Below, one piece after another: positions 15,918 through 22,226 of a stretch of DNA of 25,044 nt (its first letter is position 1; each line of letters begins with the position of its first letter). The notes beneath the pieces were generated by a model, which was not told the origin of the DNA, searched no databases, and worked only from the letters and a program-made list of their open reading frames with translations. Source of the stretch: an uncultured Prevotella sp. (lineage in GTDB: Bacteria > Bacteroidota > Bacteroidia > Bacteroidales > Bacteroidaceae); NCBI GenBank assembly GCA_934219025.1, contig CAKQDG010000024.1:1-25044 (forward strand), in the 5' to 3' direction. A program made the translations under genes and the position numbers.

Positions 15918-18062
15918 ATGAAAAGATTTCTATCATTTTTCCTTGCAGCCACGGCCTTTTTGCCTGCTGCGGCGCAAGACGGAAACGTGCCGGAATTCTA
16001 TGGAAACATTATCTGGATGAACGACTTTCAGAACGACTATGATTCCAGAATGGGTGTTTACTCCTTTCCTGGCCAGGCCGACGGATTCAAGTTCACGCCG
16101 CTGAAACAGAGTCCGAACTTTTATGCCAACGGCAACGGCATAATGGACGGTACAAACTACTGGTTCATATATTCGGGTATGGACGACTATTACGGCATTG
16201 AATACACCCAGCTGTACCGCTATGACATGAACACGTGGGAGAGGGTGGACCCGCTGCCTGACGTTGAGGCAAACTTTGCTGCAAACGATTTTACCTACGA
16301 CTACAGCTCGAAAAAAATCTACGGTATCTGTGCCACGGAGATGTATAATGCCAAGAACGAGCTTTGCGAGATGGACTTTCTGAACCAGAAGCGCACCAAG
16401 CTTGCCGCCATTGCCGACAGCACCTATATGACGCTCTCTGCCGATGCCAAGGGGCAACTGTATGCCATATCCAAAAACGGAAGTCTTGTGAAACTCGACC
16501 ATGAAGCTAACCCAACCTTCGTTTGCGATCTGTTCAAGGGGCAGATGGCGATGAGCGACAGAGTGCAGAGTGCCACCTTTGATATAAAGAGCGGCATATT
16601 GTACTGGGCAGCACAGGTGTACGACAAGCCCAAGGGCGGCAACCTTGTGAGCGCACTCTATGCCATCGACGTGGACAAAAAGGAGATGACCAAGATTGTG
16701 GACTTCCCCGACAATGCGCAGATTGTTTCGCTCTACGTGAAGCAGCAGATCGTTGCCGACGGCGCGCCAGCCGAAGTAACCGAAATTGGCAAAGACTTCA
16801 ACGGCGGTTCGCTCTCTGGCAACATCACCTTCACCGCTCCCGACAAGACTGCCGGCGGCAAGACGCTGACGGAAGAACTCTCGTATGAAGTGAAGACCGA
16901 CAAGAAAGTGCTCGCCACTGGAACTACACAAGCCGGAGCAAAGACAAGTGCCCCTGTCAAGCTCGATGCCGAGGGCAAGGAGCGCTTCATCATCACCTGC
17001 AGCAATGCGGCAGGCAAGGGTATGGAAACAGCCTATACATCTTATATAGGATATGACGAAACCAGCGAACCGCAGAATGTGAAGACCACGTTTGATGCCG
17101 ACGGCAACGTTACCCTTTCTTGGGACAAGCCCGACTCTACGCTCCATGGCGGATATGCCGATATGGACGCGCTGAAATACGACGTGGTATGCCACAAGAT
17201 GGGCGAGACAACGGAGACCGTGGCAGAAAATCTCGACAAGCGCGAATATTCTGTAGTGCTGCCGGCAGAGAAATACCACAAGTATTGCTATGGAGTCGTG
17301 GCAAAGAACGACAGCCACAAGTCGGCAGAGGCCCTCGGCGCGGATTTTGCCTACGGACCGGCAAAAGACGTTACAAAAGACCTGCCTTATGCAGAAGACT
17401 TCAACCAGCTCTCTTCGTTTGCCGAATACACGGTGCTCGACCTTAACAACGACAAGAAGGTTGTGGATATGTCGGAGAGCGTGGGCGTGGTGTTCAACTA
17501 TGGTTTCTGGGGATACACCACAACATCTAAAGACAACGACGGACGGGCGATATTCTATATGGCTGACAGCGGAACGGCGAGCGACGACTGGCTGCTCACG
17601 CCGATGCTGAATCTGAAAGGCGGCGAGGAATACAACCTTGAGTTTGAGATGTGGCGCGAGTCCGACCATCTCGACGACCAGGCAAATGTGGCATTCGGCG
17701 AGGGCTACGACCCTGCGGTTTACACTCAGGTGCTCGAAACCTTCAAGCCCGACAGCTACGACAAGGAGAACGGCACGCCTACGGTGTATAAAACCGTGGT
17801 TGCTCCGCAGAAAGACGGCAGATATATGATAGGCTTCCACATCTGCACCCTGCCTTATAAGGGCGGAAGCGTGTATCTCGACAACGTGAAGCTGTCGGTT
17901 GCCGACAAGTCGGGCATCACAGCCGTTGGCGAAACTGCCGGCCGCCAGTTGTTCGACGTGTATTCAGCAAGCGGTGTGCTGCTGCGCCGAAACGTTTCGA
18001 GCCTTGACGGACTGCCAAAGGGCATATATCTTGCCAACGGCAGAAAAGTGGTAAAGAGATAA
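15918..18062 (+). CDS. Large secreted surface protein (propeller-like, Fn3, jelly-roll) with T9SS-like C-terminal domain
   Basis: 714 residues. ATG 15918 is chosen over an in-frame TTG 6 nt upstream because it directly starts the signal peptide (MKRFLSFFLAATAFLPAAAQ). Residues ~25-290 contain repeated blade-like strands (YWFIYSGMDDYYGIEYTQLY, LYAISKNGSLVKLD, LYAIDVDKKEMTKIVDF), suggesting a beta-propeller. One or two Fn3-like domains follow (PQNVKTTFDADGNVTLSWDK). A choice-of-anchor/cleaved-adhesin type jelly roll begins LPYAEDFNQLSSF, contains DDWLLTPMLNLKGGEEY and ends VYLDNVKLSVAD. The tail SGITAVGETAG, then GIYLANGRKVVKR, fits a type IX sorting domain. Domain order resembles the 665-aa protein. 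No enzymatic motif was recognised; a binding or adhesin-type role is likely. Confidence 0.88.
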   Translation: MKRFLSFFLAATAFLPAAAQDGNVPEFYGNIIWMNDFQNDYDSRMGVYSFPGQADGFKFTPLKQSPNFYANGNGIMDGTNYWFIYSGMDDYYGIEYTQLYRYDMNTWERVDPLPDVEANFAANDFTYDYSSKKIYGICATEMYNAKNELCEMDFLNQKRTKLAAIADSTYMTLSADAKGQLYAISKNGSLVKLDHEANPTFVCDLFKGQMAMSDRVQSATFDIKSGILYWAAQVYDKPKGGNLVSALYAIDVDKKEMTKIVDFPDNAQIVSLYVKQQIVADGAPAEVTEIGKDFNGGSLSGNITFTAPDKTAGGKTLTEELSYEVKTDKKVLATGTTQAGAKTSAPVKLDAEGKERFIITCSNAAGKGMETAYTSYIGYDETSEPQNVKTTFDADGNVTLSWDKPDSTLHGGYADMDALKYDVVCHKMGETTETVAENLDKREYSVVLPAEKYHKYCYGVVAKNDSHKSAEALGADFAYGPAKDVTKDLPYAEDFNQLSSFAEYTVLDLNNDKKVVDMSESVGVVFNYGFWGYTTTSKDNDGRAIFYMADSGTASDDWLLTPMLNLKGGEEYNLEFEMWRESDHLDDQANVAFGEGYDPAVYTQVLETFKPDSYDKENGTPTVYKTVVAPQKDGRYMIGFHICTLPYKGGSVYLDNVKLSVADKSGITAVGETAGRQLFDVYSASGVLLRRNVSSLDGLPKGIYLANGRKVVKR

Positions 18063-18090
18063 CAGTTTTTCTCATATATTAAGAAAGCAA

Positions 18091-18135
18091 AGCCCCCGGC
18101 TACTCGTGATGAGTGGCCGGGGGCTGTTTTTTTTT
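18091..18135 (+). terminator. Very strong GC-rich terminator
   Basis: AGCCCCCGGC-T-ACTC pairs with GAGT-G-GCCGGGGGCT (15-bp stem, one wobble, 5-nt loop), followed by G and nine T residues. It ends the 714-aa gene. On the minus strand it is followed by only broken T-runs, so service to the converging gene is possible but weaker. Confidence 0.93.
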
Positions 18136-18159
18136 GTATGCTGTAAAAATCTCAGAGTG

Positions 18160-19860
18160 TTACTTCACAATCTTCACAGTCTTTGTCTTTCCGTTGCCAA
18201 AAGTGGTGGTCTTCAGATAGATGCCGTGTTGCGGAGCCGACACCTTGCGTCCGCTGAGGTCGGAGTAAGAAACGCTCTTCACGTCAGTCCCCTCGCTGAT
18301 GGCCGCATTGTTGATAGCCGTAACGGTGTATTCTCCCATCTCCGACTCCAGACGTGTGTCGCCGTCGATATAGAGAGCCTTTACGCCCACCTTTTTGAAG
18401 TCTTTATGCAGGTATATATCCTGATATGTAACACCATTGTCTGACACAGTGTAAAGGTCGTATCCGTAATACTGATACATTTTACTGTAATAAGAATCCG
18501 TGTATCCGTAAGGCAAATCAGTCATGTCGTTTTCGATGTACCGATATGTAGCCTTGTCGAAAGTGAGCAGCTGGTCGTCCAAGTAGATGTTGTAGAAGAG
18601 CTTGCTCTCGTCAAGTTCCTTGCCGTTGGTCGAAAGATTGCTCAATATGTATTCCATACCGCCCATGTTAGGCTGATCCTTGTCAGAATTGTATGGCATG
18701 ACATAATAGATTACAGGCTTAGCCGGAGTTTCCACGGCATATGCCACCTTCTCGATTACCGGCGACATGAAGCCCTCCCACAGCTGAATTTGGTTCTTGC
18801 CCACGTTGATACCCAGCACATAGTCGGTAGACATTTTTTTGGCTGCAGCGTCATAAGCAAAGGTGAGATTGTCCATCGAGTAAGCCATAGTCTGGTTGTT
18901 CTCCTGCTTCAGTTCCAGCGGCAGCATATAGTTGTGCACTCCGTCGGCATATCCCAGATACTGAGCCGGGAACACCACGTTGTCGCCGCTTATTCTGCCC
19001 ATCATCCAGAAGTCGGAATTGTATATGCCACCAACCCAAACGAAGTTGTTGTCGATAACTATCTTCACATTTGTCTTTTTTGTTTCTCCATCAAAAGCGC
19101 TGGTGTACGACAGACGCCACTCCTCGGCCTTCGACACGTCGGTAGGCTTGACTGCCACATCGGTGAACTCGGCAAAAACGCTGTTGTATATACCGTAGCC
19201 ATACCATTCGCCGTTTCCGTTGCCCATACCTATCACCTCGTTGCTATTTACCTGTGTCAGCGTGTTGTTCTGCCATTTGAATTTCACCGACTGTGATGTT
19301 TCGTCCTTTGCAATGGCAGTGCCCTGACTCGTAGCGGTCTGTGTCATCTTCCATGCATATCCCAGTGTGGCTCCGGCAGAACTTGTGCCGTAATAGATTG
19401 CCTGCGGGAATTTGAATTCCACATTTCCCTCGGCGTCAAGGTCGCCGGCGAGCCATGTGTCGGTGTTTAGGTTGATAAACGGGTTTTTCACATAAATCTT
19501 CTTTCCGTCGGCCGATACCACGATGTCAGTGGCATATCCGTCGGCATTCTTCTGTTTCACATTCCCGTAGTCGTCGGGATAAAAAGCCGAGCACGTGCGG
19601 TAGGTGTTCTGATACAGCGTGCCCTCAGGCTGCGCAGTAATCAGGTCGTCCACTGTAGGGAGCGTCGTTGCGTCGGCAGCGCGCATCACCCTCGAGGCAT
19701 TGCTGTGGCCTATGGTTTTCAACTCAGTCGCGTTGGCATAGCGTCCGTCAAGGTGAATTCTTTTCCCCTCTGCAGATTTCATTGCCTGCGCAAATGGCAC
19801 TTGTGCCCATGTGGTTGCAATGGCAAACACGAGAGCTGCTGCTGTGTAAAGTCTCTTCAT
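18160..19860 (-). CDS. Secreted protein of unknown function with T9SS-like C-terminal domain
   Basis: 566 residues from ATG 19860. An in-frame ATG at 19905 would add 15 residues (MQRYYIYIREKPFNF) ahead of the obvious signal peptide MKRLYTAAALVFAIATTWAQ and is therefore rejected. The mature part is beta-rich with repeated motifs such as DIVVSADGKKIYVKNPF and NFVWVGGIYNSDFWMMGRISGDNVVFP, similar in style to Bacteroidales surface proteins, but I do not recognise the family. The C-terminal ~50 residues (SVSYSDLSGRKVSAPQHGIY, then KTKTVKIVK) closely resemble the end of the Omp28-like protein in this window, both with an APQxGIY core, and indicate a type IX-like sorting domain. Confidence 0.87.
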   Translation of the reverse strand: MKRLYTAAALVFAIATTWAQVPFAQAMKSAEGKRIHLDGRYANATELKTIGHSNASRVMRAADATTLPTVDDLITAQPEGTLYQNTYRTCSAFYPDDYGNVKQKNADGYATDIVVSADGKKIYVKNPFINLNTDTWLAGDLDAEGNVEFKFPQAIYYGTSSAGATLGYAWKMTQTATSQGTAIAKDETSQSVKFKWQNNTLTQVNSNEVIGMGNGNGEWYGYGIYNSVFAEFTDVAVKPTDVSKAEEWRLSYTSAFDGETKKTNVKIVIDNNFVWVGGIYNSDFWMMGRISGDNVVFPAQYLGYADGVHNYMLPLELKQENNQTMAYSMDNLTFAYDAAAKKMSTDYVLGINVGKNQIQLWEGFMSPVIEKVAYAVETPAKPVIYYVMPYNSDKDQPNMGGMEYILSNLSTNGKELDESKLFYNIYLDDQLLTFDKATYRYIENDMTDLPYGYTDSYYSKMYQYYGYDLYTVSDNGVTYQDIYLHKDFKKVGVKALYIDGDTRLESEMGEYTVTAINNAAISEGTDVKSVSYSDLSGRKVSAPQHGIYLKTTTFGNGKTKTVKIVK

Positions 19861-19902
19861 AAAATTAAACGGTTTTTCTCTTATATAAATATAATAACGT
19901 TG

Positions 19903-19910
19903 CAAAAGTA
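19903..19910 (-). promoter_or_regulatory. -7 element of 566-aa secreted protein
   Basis: The minus strand reads TACTTTTG, matching TAnnTTTG, 43 nt before the start codon. At the -33 position only an imperfect TTCG is seen. Confidence 0.5.
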
Positions 19911-20014
19911 ATCAGAAAATCCATACGAAACGAATGTTATGTATAAAATGTTTGTATTTATAAAAATTTAAAGCCTTGGATTTATAATCTTCCACTCCTC
20001 CGCCTACCAACTAA

Positions 20015-20076
20015 ATAAAATCCTCACGCTCGGAAGAACAAACAAGCTTGTTTTTCTCTCGCTTAATTGGATTTTT
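20015..20076 (+). repeat. Hairpin repeat, left copy flanking the restriction-modification block
   Basis: The element starts ATAAAATCCTCACGCTCG (20015-20032) and ends CTCGCTTAATTGGATTTTT (20058-20076), with a self-complementary centre (AAACAAGCTTGTTT). The same ends occur in inverse orientation at 24754-24817 (18/18 and 18/19 identical), but around a different palindromic centre. AAAATCC and GGATTTT at the ends also pair. The rest of 19911-20106 holds no gene I can support. Confidence 0.8.
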
Positions 20077-20106
20077 CCGGGGCGGAGCAGTTACTATAAA
20101 AAAATA

Positions 20107-20149
20107 TTTCAATTCTTTCCAATATTTGCAAGATCGGAAAGAATTGAAA
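20107..20149. repeat. Perfect 14-bp inverted repeat
   Basis: TTTCAATTCTTTCC (20107-20120) and its exact complement at 20136-20149 flank a 15-nt loop. No T-run follows on the plus strand, so a terminator function is unclear; a protein-binding or processing hairpin is possible. Confidence 0.65.
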
Positions 20150-20201
20150 AACAAGACGTGAATGAAATATTAGCATCTCTGATGAACTCTGCCCAACAAA
20201 C

Positions 20202-20312
20202 ATTTTGAGAATCTTCCGGATTTCTACCAAAAAAGATTTTGAGAATCTTCCGGATTTTTACTGAAAAGATTGTGAGAATCTTCAGGATTTCGGGTAAAAA
20301 GATTTTGAAGAA
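20202..20312. repeat. 33-bp tandem repeat, about 3.3 copies
   Basis: Copies start at 20202, 20236, 20269 and 20302 (partial), each beginning ATTTTGAGAATCTTCCGGAT or a close variant, with period 33-34 bp. The last partial copy supplies the TTTG -33 box of the promoter that follows. There are no unique spacers, so it is not CRISPR. Confidence 0.85.
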
Positions 20313-20334
20313 GCAACATAAATACGTATATTTG
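20304..20334 (+). promoter_or_regulatory. Orphan consensus promoter
   Basis: TTTG (20304-20307), 19 nt, TATATTTG (20327-20334), a perfect match pointing right. The next substantial gene is on the opposite strand, so the transcript would be short or antisense to the S24 gene. Confidence 0.7.
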
Positions 20335-20340
20335 CAGTGG

Positions 20341-20451
20341 ATTTTCAACTATTAAGACATAAGATTATGAGGATATTCAAGCGAAAACTGTAAGGGCAGA
20401 ATCCACCCTTTCAAGTCTGTGGCATATGTCTCCAGCTTGAAAGGGTATTTA
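20341..20451 (+). ncRNA. Candidate small RNA or leader-peptide transcript
   Basis: From the predicted start of the orphan promoter (about 20341) to the end of a perfect 11-bp hairpin (ACCCTTTCAAG 20405-20415 with CTTGAAAGGGT 20436-20446) followed by ATTTAT. An 8-codon ORF (MRIFKRKL, 20367-20393) lies between. No larger plus-strand gene follows. Alternatives are a degenerate gene start or a transcript reading antisense into the S24 gene. Promoter and hairpin are seen; transcription is inferred. Confidence 0.4.
20405..20451 (+). terminator. Terminator-like hairpin of the candidate small RNA
   Basis: A perfect 11-bp stem encloses a 20-nt loop in which CTG(T)GG and CCAG can extend pairing. The tail ATTTATAT is U-rich but interrupted. 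The hairpin also lies 24 nt beyond the end of the converging S24 gene and could serve it. Confidence 0.55.
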
Positions 20452-20473
20452 TATCGCAATTGTTCTTATTGAA

Positions 20474-20980
20474 CTAATCTAATACATATTTCAATATTCC
20501 GACTACCGAGACTTTGGCATCATCGCCTTCCTGCATTTCGATTGTCGTAAATCCATCCGTATTCAAAGGCTGCAACAATATTTTTGTATGCTCCAATATG
20601 CCATTCTCATTAACAATCTTTTCGCTGTGATACTTCTTGATCGTATACATTCCGCCGTATTCTTCAGAATATTCATTTGCCTGCGAAAGTACGATTTCTC
20701 CCTCTCGCGAACCGCCATGGTAACGTTCAAACACGCACAAATCGCCGTCTTTTATCTTCGGGAGCATTGAATCCCCCTTGGCATGAACCACAAACATATC
20801 CTTATTCGGAGTGAAAGGAAGCGACGATACATCAATCCATCCTTCAGCCTCCGCCTCATCATAACTGTCGAAATATCCACATGCTGCCTTTATGGAATAT
20901 AGAGGAAGGTAACGGGAATAACGCTGAGAAGGAGGAACGGTTTGCAAAATTACTGGAATCTTTCCACTCTTCTTATTCAT
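20474..20980 (-). CDS. S24 family (LexA/UmuD-like) peptidase without HTH
   Basis: 168 residues from ATG 20980, preferred because GAGG lies 8 nt upstream; an in-frame ATG at 21052 would add 24 AT-rich residues. The LexA-type fold is clear: a candidate self-cleavage site in KAACGYF (about 31-37), VHAKGDSMLPKIKDGDLCVF with nucleophile Ser71, and YTIKKY with the general-base Lys near 115. There is no DNA-binding domain, so it is either UmuD-like, a separate sensor, or the C-terminal piece of a larger protein. It is divergent from the decayed HTH gene and the restriction operon. Its partner and trigger (RecA-type DNA damage signal is the family norm) are unknown here. Confidence 0.85.
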   Translation of the reverse strand: MNKKSGKIPVILQTVPPSQRYSRYLPLYSIKAACGYFDSYDEAEAEGWIDVSSLPFTPNKDMFVVHAKGDSMLPKIKDGDLCVFERYHGGSREGEIVLSQANEYSEEYGGMYTIKKYHSEKIVNENGILEHTKILLQPLNTDGFTTIEMQEGDDAKVSVVGILKYVLD

Positions 20981-21164
20981 TAAATCATCCTCATATTGAA
21001 ACGTTTTTGAAAAAGCTTCATTAATGGTAATGATATAAATATTAATCCTCATTTAGGGGTTAAATGATACAGAAATAAAAAGCTACAACATATATTGGAA
21101 GGAACAAAATATGTATCACTATAAAAAGTGAAGAAAATAGTTCGTTAATTACAAGTAAATTGCG

Positions 21165-21172
21165 TAACTTTG
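21165..21172 (+). promoter_or_regulatory. -7 element of restriction-modification operon
   Basis: TAACTTTG matches TAnnTTTG, 27 nt before the start codon of the decayed HTH gene. The -33 region (about 21141-21145) reads only TTCGT. It is the only rightward promoter I see ahead of the endonuclease gene. Confidence 0.5.
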
Positions 21173-21198
21173 CGTTGAAGTTTAATAAATCTGTCAAT

Positions 21199-21392
21199 AT
21201 GAAGCATCTAAATCGCATAAAAGTTGTCTTTATAGAACAAGACAAACAGATAAATGGTTGACGGAGCAACTAAGCAAATCAATGTGCACTGCGTACAAGA
21301 CTACTCTCAACAGGACTTGTATACTCATAATCAGATTGCCCAACATCCTTAATATAAACAAACGGGATTTATTGACAGTTCCTAGTAATTAA
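21199..21392 (+). pseudogene. Frameshifted XRE/Cro-type HTH regulator (controller-like)
   Basis: Reading across frames rebuilds one small HTH protein. ATG 21199 gives MKHLNRIKVVFIEQDKQ and then TGA at 21259. The next frame (from 21252) gives KWLTEQLSKSMCTAYK. A third (from 21305) gives SQQDLYTHNQIAQ. A fourth segment (from 21345) gives ILNINKRDLLTVPSN and a stop at 21390-21392. Together these match the order I know from ~65-residue Bacteroidetes HTH proteins (NRIKVVL, KWLAEQLGK, TVSKWC, QPDLxTLxxIA, RDLL). The Trp-Cys of the recognition helix is missing, implying a 6-nt loss plus at least three frameshifts. It ends 16 nt before the endonuclease start, where controller genes commonly sit. It is probably inactive. 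Confidence 0.75.
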
Positions 21393-21408
21393 TATAAATA
21401 ATAGAACA

Positions 21409-22224
21409 ATGGCAAATAGTATAGACAAGGAGAGAGCTATTCGCGTTATTGTTAGTAATGCGGTTAAATCATATGCAAATGGGTTCTCAATGCGCCATCT
21501 TGCGGAAGTAAACAATGAGAATGGAGTTATCAATATGAAAATACATAACGTCTTTATTGCGGCATTGGGACCCGAGATACAGTATTATTCTGCATTGGCT
21601 CGTTCATTAGACAGTTCATTGGGTAACATGCTAGAAAGTATGGCTATAAGTATTGCTAAGCTAAATTACACAGTTAGCCAACATGTAGAGGGTACTTTGT
21701 ATAAAGAACAAACAGACTATATCGCAGAATTACTTGAGCAATACAAACGAAGCTCAAATCGAAGAATACCTCAATTACAAGACTACCAAGGCATTTCAAG
21801 AAGGACAGGTACTGCTGAGACAAAGCGTCACGAAAGTGATTATTACTTGATTGACGAAGAAACAGGAATGCACTATCTCATAGAACTTAAAATCGGCGGT
21901 GACCTTGATAACAAAAAGGCTCGTTCTGAAAAGGAAGCACTACTTGAACAGTACTGCATATTAACCAATGAACTTGGCGAGGAAAAAGTTAAAGTTTTCT
22001 TTGCTACAGCCTATAATAGATATGGCGAGGGAAAGCCTTGGATACAAGGAAGAGTTCGTCAGTTCTTTTGCGAAGAAGAGTTGTGCATAAGTAGCGATTT
22101 TTGGAACTTGGTATGCAAAATGAAAAATGGTTATGAGATAGTTATTGACGAATATAAGAAAAACGCTCATTTTATCAATGACGCATTAGATGAAATTAAG
22201 AATGCTTATTTACCAAACGAATAA
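21409..22224 (+). CDS. Type II restriction endonuclease, PD-(D/E)XK fold (TdeIII-like)
   Basis: 271 residues, AT-rich codon use. The catalytic core is readable: Glu77 in the helix SSLGNMLES, Asp144 in ESDYYLID, then YLIELKIGGDLDNKKAR with Glu159 and Lys161 (D-x14-ExK). The C-terminal part (FFATAYNRYGEGKPW, SSDFWNLV) resembles my recollection of the TdeIII family of type II enzymes; that subfamily label is tentative. It should cut double-stranded DNA at an unknown site. It sits directly after the decayed HTH gene and 2 nt before the methyltransferase, a classical type II arrangement. No Shine-Dalgarno is visible, which is normal for this phylum. Confidence 0.85.
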   Translation: MANSIDKERAIRVIVSNAVKSYANGFSMRHLAEVNNENGVINMKIHNVFIAALGPEIQYYSALARSLDSSLGNMLESMAISIAKLNYTVSQHVEGTLYKEQTDYIAELLEQYKRSSNRRIPQLQDYQGISRRTGTAETKRHESDYYLIDEETGMHYLIELKIGGDLDNKKARSEKEALLEQYCILTNELGEEKVKVFFATAYNRYGEGKPWIQGRVRQFFCEEELCISSDFWNLVCKMKNGYEIVIDEYKKNAHFINDALDEIKNAYLPNE

Positions 22225-22226
22225 TA

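Noticed and set aside
15933..17840. A 635-codon minus-strand open frame opposite the 714-aa secreted protein
   Set aside because: The translation is rich in His, Val and Cys without domains, as expected for an antisense frame. The plus strand has promoter, signal peptide, domains and terminator.
20202..20312. Possible CRISPR array
   Set aside because: The units abut directly with period 33-34 bp and no unique spacers, and no cas genes are present.
20109..20348. A 79-codon minus-strand frame across the 33-bp repeats
   Set aside because: Its repeated KILKIF pattern simply translates the tandem repeat; there is no RBS, and a consensus promoter runs through it on the other strand.
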